From the NCBI RefSeq assembly GCF_900496995.4, contig NW_024470404.1:1-64000 (forward strand): a stretch of 64,000 nt of DNA, in the 5' to 3' direction. Under the pieces are notes generated by a model. That model was not told the origin of the DNA. It worked only from the letters and a program-made list of their open reading frames with translations, and made no database searches. Of this stretch, positions 12,075-26,640 are shown one piece after another; position 1 is the stretch's first letter, and the number at the start of each line of letters is the position of its first letter. The translations under genes were made by a program, and so were the position numbers. The DNA comes from Aquila chrysaetos chrysaetos (Eukaryota > Chordata > Aves > Accipitriformes > Accipitridae).

Positions 12075-12372
12075 AGAGGAAGCGGGAGTTCAAAAAGCGA
12101 GGTGTGTGTGCGGCGGGGAAGGGGGGGCACACGGGGGGGGGCCGGACACGCGTGGGGGGCGCGGCCCTGCCCTTTAAGAGAGGAGTCACCGCCGAGTGGA
12201 GCGCGCGCCCCTTTTAAGGGCAGGCCCCGCCCTTTTAAGGCCAGGCCCCGCCCCTGTCGCCCGCCCCGCTCTATGAGCCGCGCCCCGCCCCTTTCGGCCA
12301 CGCCACGCCTTCCTCTCCGCCGCGCGGTGACGCAGCGACGCGGGGGCGTGGCGCGCGGCGGCTCCCCCCAAG
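12075..12372 (+). promoter_or_regulatory. SPAG7: SPAG7 promoter region
   Basis: The 300 bases between the CAMTA2 polyA signal and the SPAG7 start hold three CCTTTTAAGG-like or CTTTAAG words near 12173, 12210 and 12231, several CCCCGCCC GC boxes and a CpG-rich leader. No TATA box stands at a convincing distance. Confidence 0.45.
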
Positions 12373-15000
12373 ATGGCGGAGCTGGATCTCCTCGGTTCCA
12401 TCCTCAGCTCCATGGAGCGGCCGCCCGCTGCCGCCGACGGGGAGGCGCGGCGCCGGGCGAGGGGTCAGCGGGGCCGGGGGGCGCGGGGGGACCCGGGGGG
12501 CACCGGGGGGGGTCACCGGGGGGGGAACCGGGGAGGGGGCGGGAACTAACGGGCGCGGAGGGGGGGGGGGGGGGGTGGTGGCGGCGCGTCCCGGCCCCTT
12601 GTCCCCGGGACCCTCTCGTCACGCTTGACCACGCCCCTGGGGGTGTGGCCACGCCCACCGTCAGGGAGCGCGCAGTGGCGCGGCGGGCTCCGCCCCCAGA
12701 TCACCCTGATAGACACCCTGGGGCGCTGCTGGCCACGCCTCCAGACTGCTTGACCACGCCCCTGCTGTCCTGAGAGACACCCGGCGCTCCTGCTGGCCAC
12801 GCCCGCACGTGCGCGGCCACGCCCCCAGCTCGTTAGAGAGAGATCTCTGGTGTGCTGCTGGCCCCGCCCCCGATCCCTGGTCACTCCCATAGCCCTTTTA
12901 TGGGTATCCAGAGGTTCTGCTGGCCCCGCCTCCATCTACCCGGGCCCCGCCCCCAAACGCCTTGATACTTCAGCCCCGGGGGTTGCAGCTGCCCCCCCCC
13001 CGCCGCCGGCCCTTGGCCCCGCCCCCTTCACCCCCCACCCCAAGGGGGGGGGGCAGCAGGGGGGACCCAGGTGTCCTGACACCCCCCCTCCCCCCAGAAC
13101 AAGCCGCTCGGGTGAAGAAGCTGCAGGAGCAGGAGAAGCGACAGAAGGTCGAGTTCAGGAAGAGGGTGAGTTGGAGGGGGGGGCACATCCCCGGACCCCT
13201 GGGTCCCCCCCTGGACACCTGGGTGTGTGTCCCTGACACTGGGTCCCCCCCTGATGCCTGGGTCCCCCCCAGATGGAGCAGGAGGTGTCCCAGTTCATCC
13301 AGGCCAGCGGGGAGCCCCGGCGCCGCTTCCAGCCCATGAACAAGATCGAGAGGAGCATTCTGTGAGGGGGGGGCACTGGGGACACTGGGGGGTTACTGGG
13401 GATACTGGGAGGGGGCACTGGAGACTCGGGGGGGGGCACTAGGGGCACTGGGGAGGCACTGCGGACACTGAGGGGGGCACTGGGAATACTGGGGGGCACT
13501 GGGGATACTGGGGAGGACACGGGGGACACTGGCTGGGGATGTTGGGGACACTGGGAGAACAGGAGAGGAGCTCCCCGGGATGGCAGCTCCACTGTGGGGC
13601 AGTTGGGGACCCTCACAGGGCGGTAAGGGCCCCCCTGGGGACACTCAGGGACCCCCCTGGGGGACAGTGGGGTGCGTGTCCCCCCATGACACTGATCCCC
13701 CCCCAGGCATGACGTGGCGGAGGTGGCCGGGCTGACGTCCTTCTCCTTTGGGGACGACGAGGACAGTCGCTATGTCATGGTCTTCAAGAAGGTGGGGGAC
13801 AGTGATGGGGTGACACATGGGGAGCGGGGGGGCAGGGGACCCCAGGGGACGGGAGGGGGACGCGGGCTGGGGACAGGGGACAGGGGGGGAGGGGACGGGG
13901 GGGAGCAACAGGGAGGGGACCTCGGGGGATGAGGAGGGGACGCTGGGAAATGGGGGGAGATTGGGGGGGGGGTGATGGGGAGGGGACTCAGGGAAGGGGG
14001 GGGGGGGGGGGGGGGGGGCCCTCGATGTGCCGGGAGGGGGAGGGGCCCCCTCTGTCCCAAGCGGGGGTGGGGTGCGGGTGGGGGAGGGGATTTGGGGGGA
14101 TGCCGGCGTCCAGGCGGGGGCTGACGCTTGCGCAGGAGTTCGCGCCGTCGGACGAGGAGCTGGAGGCCTACCGGCGGGGGGAGGAGTGGGACCCCGCCCG
14201 GGCGGGGGAGCGGCGCCGCCTCCGGGTAGGTGGGGATTAATGGGGGTGGGGCTGGGTCGGTGGGGCGTGGCCAGGGTGGGGCTGCTAGGGCGGGGCCCGG
14301 CTGGGGTGGGACTCGAGGGGGAGCTGACACGGGCAGGGGTGGGGGTGTGGTTTGTGTGGGTGTGTCCCTAGTGGGTGGGGCTTGAGTGGGTGTGGCCCTG
14401 AGCGTGGGCCATCATGGGGTGGGGTTAGGAGTGGGTGGGGCTTGCTGCAAAGGGGGCGTGGTTTGTGGAAAAGGAGGGTGGTGCTGGAGTGGTTTGTGGG
14501 TGTGGCTTGTTGCTGACACCCCGCCCCCAGGAGCTGGCAGCCCAGCAGGAGGAGGCGGAGCTTGAGCGCGGCCCCGCCCCTCCCGGCCCCCCCCAACGAT
14601 TACAAGGACAAATACCGGCACCTGATTGGCTCCGACGCCGCCAAAGCCGCCGCCCGCACCATGGAGGCCAACAAGGCTTACGGCTGTGGTGAGCCCGCAC
14701 ACCTGGGTCTCTTTTTTTTGCGGCGGGGGGGAGGATTTCCCTGGGGACACCCCCACCTGGTGGGGTTGGGGGGGGGGTCCTGGGTGCTCCCGGACGCTGG
14801 GGTCCCCCCTCACCCCGCCCTCCCCGTGTCGTGTCCCCCCCCCCAGTGCCGGTGGCCAACAAGCGGGACACGCGCTCCATCGAGGAGGCCATGAACGAGA
14901 TCCGGGCCAAGAAGCGGCTGAGGCAGGCGGAGGACGAGGGGGGGGGCCGGGGGGACCTCAGCATAAGGGGCGGGGGGGGCTGCACCCCCCGGGGGGGGAG
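12373..15000 (+). CDS. SPAG7: SPAG7, sperm-associated antigen 7 (R3H-domain protein)
   Basis: Exons are 12373-12463, 13098-13165, 13273-13361, 13707-13791, 14136-14225, 14531-14688 and 14847 to about 14975. Human SPAG7 landmarks appear in order: [85 protein letters not shown] with HLIG, and [20 protein letters not shown] followed by AKKRLRQ. The mid-region is an R3H-type nucleic-acid-binding domain. Exon 1 uses a weak GTCAGC donor. One extra C in the run at 14587-14594 breaks the frame between the LERGP part and NDYKDKY. A G run near 14940 decides the stop; with one G fewer the protein would end EGGAGGTSA. The gene is convergent with ENO3. The weak signal CATAAA near 15038 may serve polyadenylation. 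The end coordinate is approximate. Confidence 0.93.
12560..13000 (+). repeat. SPAG7 intron 1 CTGGCCACGCCC repeat
   Basis: Dispersed copies of CTGCTGGCCACGCC and GACCACGCCC recur every 25-60 bases through SPAG7 intron 1. The same CCACGCCCCC word fills the SLC25A11 upstream region at 26900-27200. Confidence 0.55.
13365..13560 (+). repeat. GGGGCACTGGGGATACTGGG repeat in SPAG7 intron 3
   Basis: Short units of GGGCACTGGGGA and ACTGGGAGGG are tandemly arranged. In reverse complement this is the CTCCCAGTRCC word that recurs at 16.7-16.9, 26.3-26.5, 34.6-34.9 and 41.8-42.1 kb. Confidence 0.65.
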
Positions 15001-15330
15001 TTATTTAACAGACAGGGGGGTCACAGACATACGAGGGAGGCTCATAAAGCGCCTCAGCTCCCATCCGTGTCACCGTGTCTGTTCTGGGGGGGGGTCACGT
15101 TGGGGGGACACACAGACACACCCCCATACCCTGGTCCTGTCATCGTGCCCCCCCCCCGCCAAAAAAATAACTAGTCGGGGCTTGTTGTGCTCCGGAGCGT
15201 TTACTGGGGGGATTTCTGGATGTGCCCCCCCGTGGGGCAGATGTGGTGGCCCCTGGGGAGGACTTGGTGGCCCCCAGAGCAGATGTGGTGGCCCTGGGGG
15301 GGGTCACGGCAGCCCCCGTCGGTCCCCGTC

Positions 15331-19708
<4,378 letters not shown>

Positions 19709-20039
19709 GGCTGCGGGGGGGGGGGGGGGGGGGGGGGTGCGTGTGTCAATCGGGGGGGGGGCGACACCCAGGGGTCTGGGTCACCCTGACCTGACCCCAG
19801 ACCCCCCCCCAACGTCCCACAAAGGACCCAAGCATCTGGGGGGGGGACCCAAGGCTCCGGGTCACCCTGACCTGACCTCAGAACCCCCCATCCCAGGGGT
19901 GCCCCCCCCCCCCCCTAGACACCCCCCCTCCCGCCTCCGTCGCCCCCCCCCCCCAAGGGACCCCCAGCCGTCCGGGGTCTCGCTCACTGGGTGCTGGCTC
20001 TGCCTGGGGCCGTGTCCCCCCGGGGGGGTCCCCGGGGCC

Positions 20040-20047
20040 TATTTATA
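20040..20047 (-). promoter_or_regulatory. ENO3: TATA box of ENO3
   Basis: TATAAATA on the minus strand stands about 50 bases upstream of the untranslated exon 1 donor at 19987/19988. This is a proper place for a TATA box driving a short first exon. Confidence 0.7.
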
Positions 20048-20070
20048 CCCATCCCCCGCCCCCCCCGGGG

Positions 20071-20080
20071 CTATTTTTAG
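20071..20080 (-). promoter_or_regulatory. ENO3: MEF2 site of ENO3 promoter
   Basis: CTATTTTTAG is a perfect MEF2 consensus of the form CTA(A/T)4TAG. It lies 24 bases upstream of the TATA box. MEF2 drives muscle genes, which supports naming the enolase ENO3. Binding is inferred, not shown. Confidence 0.65.
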
Positions 20081-20694
20081 CCCCCCCAAAGGTCTCGAGG
20101 AAAGGACACGGTAACACGAGGCCCCCCCCGCCCCCCCGATGCCTGGGTCCCTTTTTTGGGGATGGGGGTGTCACCCGGACACCTGGGTCTCCTTTTTTGG
20201 GGGGGGGGGGGCACCCACACACCTGGGTCCCTTTTTTTGGGGGGGTGTCACCCCATGGAGCCCACAGGGGATGGGGGGGGGCTGTGTCCCTGCAGGGTCG
20301 GTCGGGGCCGGGGGGGCCGGGGGGGGTGATGGGTCCTGTGGGCCCCGTGGGGCCGGGGGGGGGGGGGGCAGCGGCTCTGACCACTTCCCGGGGAAGCTCT
20401 CACCGGGGGGGGGGGGGGGGCCCAGACGCCGGGACCCCCCCAGAGCTCCTGGATGCCCCCCCAGCCCCCCCCCCCCCGGGTTCCCCCCTCTCCAACTCCT
20501 GGGTGTCCGTCCCCCCCCCCCCCCCCAACTGCCGGGTCCTTCCCCGCCCCCCTCCCCCCCAAGAACGACCCGCGGGGCCCCTCCCCCCCCCCGCGGGGCA
20601 GGAAGTGAAACCGCCGCCCCTCCCCCTCCCCCCTCCCCCCCCCCCGGAAAGTCCCGCCCCCCCGGCGCGGGAGAGCGCGCGACACGGGGGGGGG

Positions 20695-20980
20695 GGGGGG
20701 GCGATTGCACGGGGGGGGGGTGTACACGGGGGGGGTTTGCACGAGGGGGGGGGTCGCATTGCACAAGGGGCTCGTTGCACGGGGGGGGGCTCCTTGCACG
20801 AGGACTTTGCACGGGGAGGGGGGTGCATTGCACGGCGGGGGGGGGGGGGATGTCCTCCCTTGCACCCGGTCCCGGTGACCCCCCCAGATCCAATCTGAAA
20901 CCCCCTCCCCCCGCAAGACCCCCAGCCCCCCCCCCCAATTTGGGGTTGCACGTGGGTCCCATTGCACGGGGGGGGGAGGG
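20695..20980 (+). repeat. TTGCACGGGGG / TTGCACGAGG repeat between ENO3 and PFN1
   Basis: About ten copies of ATTGCACGGGG, TTTGCACGAGG and CTTGCACGAGG lie in the intergenic CpG-rich stretch between divergent ENO3 and PFN1. The rest of 20100-21400 is G-run rich, with NNGCCTGGGTCCC words at 20138, 20180 and 20223, and GC boxes toward PFN1. Confidence 0.75.
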
Positions 20981-21414
20981 GAGGGGGGCACAGCCGCACT
21001 TGGCGGGGGGGGTCACGATAACGGGGGAGGGGGTCGCACTACCGGGGAGGGTCGCGATAACCTGGGGGGGGGGGGGGGGGGGGTCGCGGTAACGTGGGGG
21101 GGGGGTCACCCCCCCCATTGCTGTAGGCGGCGGCGCCCCGCGCCGTTCGCCGGTGGGCGTCGCCCCGCCAAGCCCCGCCCCCTTCCCCGGCGTGTCCCCG
21201 CCCCTACCCGGACCACGCCCCCCCGGTCCCCTATGAAAGCCGCCGCGCCGCGCGGCCGCCGGGCCCGTCCCGCCGCTCGGCTGCCGGCCGCACCGCGCAG
21301 GCGCAAGAGCCCTTCCAGCAGAGGCCCCGCCCCCTCCTGCCCCGGCGCGAGGCCCCGCCCACCCCCCCTCCCTGGCCGAGGCTCCGCCCCCTCCCTCCCT
21401 TTCCCGCCGCCGCC

Positions 21415-23583
21415 ATGAGCGGGTGGGCGCCGTACGTGGAGACGCTGCTGGCGGACGGGACCTGCCAAGACGCCGCTATCGTCGGCTATCGCGATACCCC
21501 CGCCGTCTGGGCGGCCGCCCCCGGCAAGACCTTCGCTAATATCACGGTAGGAAGGGCGGAATCGCGACAGGGACAGAGGGGAGGGGAGGGGAAGGGGAAG
21601 GGAAGGGGGGGAAGGGAAGGGAAGGCGTTTCCCGCCCGTTTCTCTCGGAGGGGAGGGGGAGGGGGCGGGGCCTGACCCGACCCCCCCCCCGCCGCCCCCC
21701 CCCCCCCCCCCCTCCGCGACGGGCACCGAGGAGGGACAAAAAAGGCAGAAAAACGCGGAGGCTGCCAGCGTGGCCCGGCCCCCCCCCCCCCCCCCACTTG
21801 AGAGAGCCGGGGGGGGCACCCCGGGGTCCGGAACCCCCCTTCCCCGCCCCCCCCGTGGATTTTGGGGGGGACTCAGGCGGGGGGGACGCCCAGGACAAGG
21901 CGGGAGAGCTGAGGCTTCTGGCTGCTCCCTCCCCAGTAAATTTGGGGGGGGGACACACGACTCAGGCGGCCGGCTGGCCCCCCCCGTGCCCCCCTTCCGC
22001 CCCCCGCAGAATTTTGGGAAGGGGACCCAGGAGTTCCAAGCTCGCTGCCCCACGTTGTTCCACGACACCCCCCCCCCCCGTATTTAATGGGGTCTCCTGG
22101 AAAGAAAAAAAGGGGGGGGGGGCCTTTAAAAAAAATGCGCGGAATGTGGCCACTTCCCCGTGGGGGAGGGGCGGCCGGGGCTTCCTGTGGGGGAGGGGCG
22201 GCGCGCGCACCCCCTCCCCTCCCCCCCGTCCCCGGATGTGTGGGTCCCCCCGCGGAAATGGGGGGGGCGGGAAGTTGGGGGGGGGGGAAGGTCTCCCGAA
22301 TGGCCGTTATGGGGGGGGGGGGGGTGTCACACCCCGGGTGTCTGGGGTCTTTAATTGGGGGGGGGGGTCACACCCCGATCGTCTGGGCGCCTCTTGGGGG
22401 TGGGGGGTCCCCAAACGCCTGGGTGCCCGGAGGGGGGCACCCTGGGGGGGGCTATGCGGACACGTGGGTGCCCTGGGGGGGGGGGGGCCCAAATGTCTGG
22501 GTCCCTTATTTGGGGGGGGTCGCAGCCTGCACACCTGGGTGCCTTACGGGGGGGGGTCATGGGTGGGGGGGGTCACGCCCCGGATGCCTGGGTGCCTTAT
22601 GGGGTCATGGAGGGGGGGGCACCCTGAATGTCTGGGTCCCTCGTGGGGGTCATGGGTGGGGGGGGTCACGGGTGTCTCCAAACACCTGGGGGGGGGGGTC
22701 ACGCCCCGGATGCCCGGGTCCTTTGGGGGGGGGGGGGGGGTGTCACCCCGAACACGGGGGTCCCGAGCACCGGGGTCCCTTCTGGGGGGCGTCAGCCCGA
22801 GCACCGGGGTCCCGGGGACGCCCGGGTGCCCCGCGGGGGTCGCGGGCTGGGAGGGGGGGGGGGGTCCGGCGGCGGCCCCCTGACCTCCCTCGCGCCCCCC
22901 CCCCCCCCCCCCCCCAGGCGGCGGAGGTGAGCGCGCTGGTGGGGAAGGAGCGGGGGCCGCTGCTGGTGAACGGGCTGACGCTGGGGGGGCTGCGCTGCTC
23001 CGTCATCCGCGACTCGCTGCTGGTGGAGGGCGAGCACAGCATGGACCTGCGCACCAAGAGCGCCGCCGGGGCCCCCACCTTCAACATCACCGCCACCATC
23101 ACCAACAAGAGTGAGCGCGCCCCCCCCGCGCCCCGCATCTGCCCCGGCACCCTACACAGCCCCCCCCCCAGCACCCCGTGGCACCCACCCCCCCCCTCGG
23201 CCCCCCGTATCCCAGCACCCGTCCCCAGCCCGCACTGCCCCCCCCCCCGGGTCACACCCCATCACCCCTGACCCACTTCCTGTCACCCCTCCCCCCCCAA
23301 AGTGTCCCCAAATCCTCCCCTCCCCCCCCCCCAAGTGCCCCCATCTCCCCCCCCTCCCCGTCTTGGGGACAGGGAACGCCACCCCCCACCGCCGGGTGCT
23401 GACCCTCCCCCCTCTCCCGGTGTGTAGGGGGGGGGGGGTGTCACCCCCCGCCCCTCCCCCGCTGACCCCCCCCCCCCCCCCGCAGCGATAGTGCTGGTGA
23501 TGGGGAAGGAGGGCGTCCACGGCGGCTGCGTCAACAAGAAATGCTACGAGATGGCCAATCACCTGCGGCGCTCCCAGTACTGA
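21415..23583 (+). CDS. PFN1: PFN1, profilin-1
   Basis: Three exons (21415-21546, 22918-23110, 23486-23583) give 140 residues, the same length as human profilin-1, with an intact frame. Profilin binds monomeric actin, proline-rich ligands such as formins, and PIP2, and promotes filament growth in the cytoplasm. Visible landmarks are [48 protein letters not shown] and GKEGVHGG with the terminal HLRRSQY. Identity as profilin-1 rests on these and on position beside ENO3. The ATG at 21415 has a CCGCCGCC leader. AATAAA at 23732-23737 is the polyA signal. Intron 1 is filled by a CCTGGGTC repeat. Confidence 0.97.
22215..22850 (+). repeat. GGGTCACNCCNGAYGCCTGGGTGCC array in PFN1 intron 1
   Basis: About 15 tandem units of roughly 35-65 bases each hold a TGTCTGGGTCCC or ATGCCTGGGTGCC core flanked by G runs and GTCACACCCCG. 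The same core is scattered singly through introns over the whole window, for instance at 11797, 13256, 18363, 20138, 24784, 31349 and 59965. Confidence 0.8.
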
Positions 23584-23981
23584 GGGGACCCCCCCCGGGA
23601 CCCCCCCCGGGACCACCGGGACCCTCCAGGGACCACCGGGACCCCCCAGGGACCAGCAGGATTTCCAGGACCCCTCCTCCCCCAGCCCCCTTGCCCCCGT
23701 CCCCCCCCCCCCGCACCCCGCTGCCGGCAGCAATAAAAGACGCCTCGTGGGGATGTCGCTGTGAATGTGTGGGGCAGGGCCGTGGGGCCGGGCAGCAGAC
23801 GCGTGGGGCAGGGCTCCACCCTCTGTGTGTGCTTGTGGGGTGGGGGAGCGTCCCGGGTCACCCGGGTCCAAGGGTGCTGCGCCACACCCCGGGGGCCATA
23901 GTCCACTATGGGGCAGGAGCGAAGCCACGTCATTCCCCCCCCCCCCAAACCCCACAGGAGCCGAACTTGGGGGGCAGGGCC

Positions 23982-24436
23982 TTTATTGGGGGGCACGTTC
24001 GGGGGGGGGGGGGGGGGGGAGGCGCCCCCACAGGCTGCAGCTGTGGCAGTGTGGGTCAGCCGGGGGTCCGCGCAGCGGCTGTGGTACGCTACGGGGTGGA
24101 AAGAAGCGGGGGGACTAAAAGGGGGGCAGAGGGGAACTTGGGGGGGGCTGGGGCAGACCTGGGGGGGGGGGGTCTCACCGTGGGCACAGGGCAGGACACG
24201 CAGACGCCCCCTGGCTGGGAACCCAGGTGTGAGATGGGGGGGTTGTGGGGTGGGAAAACGTGGGGCAGGGATGTGCATGTCTGGGTGGGTCGTGGGGCAC
24301 AGGGGGTGATGTGGGGCAGGGACCCAGGCACGTAGGCAGGATGTGGGGAGATGTGGGGCAGGGCACCGAGATGTCGGGGTGGGTCACGGAAGGATGTGGG
24401 GCAGGGACCCAGGCGTTTGGGGGGGGGGGGGGGTTG

Positions 24437-24467
<31 letters not shown>

Positions 24468-26640
24468 CATGTGTGTGATGTGGGGGAGGGACCCATGTGT
24501 CTTGGTGGGGGGGGGGGTGATGTGGGGCAGGCCACGATGTGGGGCAGAGCCCCCAGCACCGGGGTGATGACATGGGGCAGAGACCCAGGTCTCCGGGCAG
24601 GCTGTGGGGCAGAAAGGGGGGATGTGGGGCTGGGGATGTGGGGCAGGGACCTGGGCGTCCGGGCGGGGCGGAAGCGGCTCCGGCGCCGTCGAGGCCTTAT
24701 AAGGGCAGCGACGGCGGCTCCGGCGCTTCCTCCCCCCCCCCGTCCCCCCCCCCCCCCGCGCTGACTCATTCGGGGGGGGGCCGGACGCCTGGGTCCCACG
24801 CAGTGGGGAGGGGAGGGGCCCAGACGCGCCCCACGGCGGGAACCCGGGTGTCCGGGTTGCGGCGGCCGTTAGGCCGTGGGGCGGAAGCTGTGGGGTGGAA
24901 GGAGCCCAGCCCCCCGCCCCCGTCCAGCTATGGGGGGGACCCAGGTGTTCGGGCCCCCTAACTGCCCCCCCCCATGGGGGTCGCTATGGGGTGTAAGCGG
25001 GGCAGGGGATGGGGGAGCTGGTGCTGTGGGGCAGCTACAGGGCAGCTGTGGGGCTGCCGTGGGGCTGGTTGAGCTGTGTGGGGCAGTTATAGGGCAGCTG
25101 TGGTTGTGGGGGGCAGGCTCGAGGGCTGGGGGCGGCGGTGAGGCTGGTTGAACCATACGGGCGTGATGTGGGGCAGTACTGGGGCAGCTATAGGGCAGCT
25201 ATGGGGCTGCCATGGCCAGTGGGGCAGGTTAGAGGGCGGTGGTGGTAGGTGTGGGGGTGGCACGGGGCTGCTGTGGGGCAGCCGTGGCTGCTGGGGCACG
25301 TTGGAGGCCAGTGCGGCAGCTATAGGGTGAGGGATGGCTATGGGGCAGCTGTGGGGCAGCTACGGGGGTTGGCTGTAGGGAAGCCGTGGGGCAGGTTAAG
25401 GGGTGGCTGTGGGGCGGCCATGGCCAGTGGGGCAGGTTGGAGGGCAGCGGGGCGGCCGTGGGGCTGACTGGCCTGTATGGGAGCGGCATGGCTGTGCCAC
25501 GGGGCAGCTGTAGGGTGGCCACGGGGTGGCTATGGGACAGCCGTGGGGTGACCGTGGGGCAGAACGTACCTTTCCTGTAGGGAACGTTCGGCAGCTGCTC
25601 CCGCCAGAGCGTGGCCGAGGGTCCGGGCAGCCACTGAGCCGTGGCGCCATCACCTGCGGCGCCCTGTCACGGTGTCACAGTGTCACCCTGTCACCAGGTC
25701 ATAATGTCACCCCGTCACCCTCCCACCCGTGGCACCGATGGCACCTGTGGCACCCTGTCACAGTGTCACCCCGTCACCAGGTCACCTGGTCACGGTGTCA
25801 CCCCGTCACCCGTGGGTCACCCCATCGCTCGTGGCACCCCATCACGGCATCACCCCACCACCCGCAGTGCCACGCGCATCGCCCATGGGCGCCAGGCGCT
25901 GCGTCACCTTGTCACCTGCGGGATGGTGACACCCCGTCACCCCCCACTCCCCCCTTGTCACCCCCCCAGCACCTCAGGGTGGGGTGGGGGACACACACCC
26001 CATTTTAGGGACCCCCCCAAAACCCTCAGGGACCCCCCACCCCCCCCCGCAAGACCCCCAAAAACCAGGGGAGGGGCTGGAGGGGACCCCGGTATCCGGG
26101 GGGGCACCCCAATATGGGGGGGGGTGTGGTCTAGGGGGGGTCGTGGTGTTTGGGGGGGGGGGGGCACCTACCAGCAGCCCCTGGAGGGGAAGGGGCGGCC
26201 CCGAAAAGAGCCGGGAGGTCGGCAAACTCCAGGGAGGTGTTGGGGTCCAGTACCTGCCCAGTAACTCCCAGTCAGGACCAGTCACCGGTACTTGGGGGGG
26301 GGTCCCAATGATCCCAGTGCCGACTGATGCACCCCAAAGTACCTCCCAGTGCTCCCCAGTACCTCTCAGTATAACCACAGTGCCTCCCAGCGCTTCCCAG
26401 TACACCCACGGTGCCTCCCAGTACCTCTCAGTATACCCACGGTGCCTCCCAGTACCTCCGAGTGCTCCCAGTACCCCCAGGACACCCCTGCATGCCTCCC
26501 AGTACCTCCCAGCCTCCCCCAATACCCGCCCCCCATCCAGCGCTCACCGCTCGGATATAGTCCTGGGCAGGCAACACAACGGCGCTGAGCACCAGCGGCG
26601 GCTCCGGCACGCGGCGGCTCCGGCACCCGGCGGCATCCCG
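23982..26640 (-). CDS. RNF167: RNF167-like PA-TM-RING ubiquitin ligase, fragmentary
   Basis: Exon 26548 to about 26640 (signal-like, LVLSAVVLPAQDYIRA) joins in phase to 26172-26253 (DPNTSLEFADLPALFGA). The latter matches the RNF167/RNF13 PA-domain start, human ASMDFADLPALFGA. Exon 24179-24214 (RLRVLPCAHG) and the last exon ending at 24088 (YHSRCADPRLTHT) match the RING-H2 core [26 protein letters not shown] at 23982-23987 on the minus strand ends the gene 100 bases later. The rest of the PA domain, the membrane segment and the first RING cysteines were not found. The final RING cysteines are not in frame, although CHSC appears in another frame. A possible in-phase exon at 25570-25653 has no known match, and no clear ATG opens the first exon. 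Identity is supported by position between PFN1 and SLC25A11. RNF167 is an endosomal or lysosomal E3 ligase. Confidence 0.62.
24240..24660 (+). repeat. GATGTGGGGCAGGGACCCAGG repeat with a (TG)n tract
   Basis: Units of GATGTGGGGCAGGGACC and CAGGCGT words repeat every 40-60 bases. A (TG)n microsatellite of about 13 units lies near 24440-24467. The stretch lies where the missing RNF167 exons would be expected. Confidence 0.65.
24695..24704. promoter_or_regulatory. Perfect CArG box (SRF site)
   Basis: CCTTATAAGG matches CC(A/T)6GG exactly and sits in CpG-rich DNA with GGCTCCGGCG words on both sides. It could be an SRF site of an unrecognised promoter or an enhancer for PFN1, a known type of SRF target. 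This assignment is inference. Confidence 0.4.
25005..25565 (+). repeat. TGTGGGGCAGCTATGGGGC repeat
   Basis: Dozens of copies of TGGGGCAG and CTATGGGGCAGC, with a longer near-repeat (CCATGGCCAGTGGGGCAGGTT near 25210 and 25420). It lies within the RNF167-like gene. Confidence 0.65.
25665..25935 (+). repeat. GTCACCCCGTCACCAGGTCAC repeat
   Basis: Short units of 10-25 bases built on CGGTGTCACCCCGTCACC and GTGGCACC are tandemly arranged inside the RNF167-like gene. Confidence 0.65.
26275..26525 (+). repeat. CCTCCCAGTACC repeat
   Basis: Imperfect units of CCTCCCAGTACCTC and ACCCACGGTGCC, spaced by 15-35 bases, lie in the RNF167-like intron between exons 26172-26253 and 26548-26640. Confidence 0.65.

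Noticed and set aside
12173-12240. CCTTTTAAGG-like words before SPAG7 as SRF sites
   Set aside because: They deviate from CC(A/T)6GG by G or C at core positions and look like part of a local CCCCTTTTAAGG duplication.
24440-24467. (TG)n tract as a regulatory Z-DNA element
   Set aside because: It is a short ordinary microsatellite inside a repeat-rich intron with no further support.
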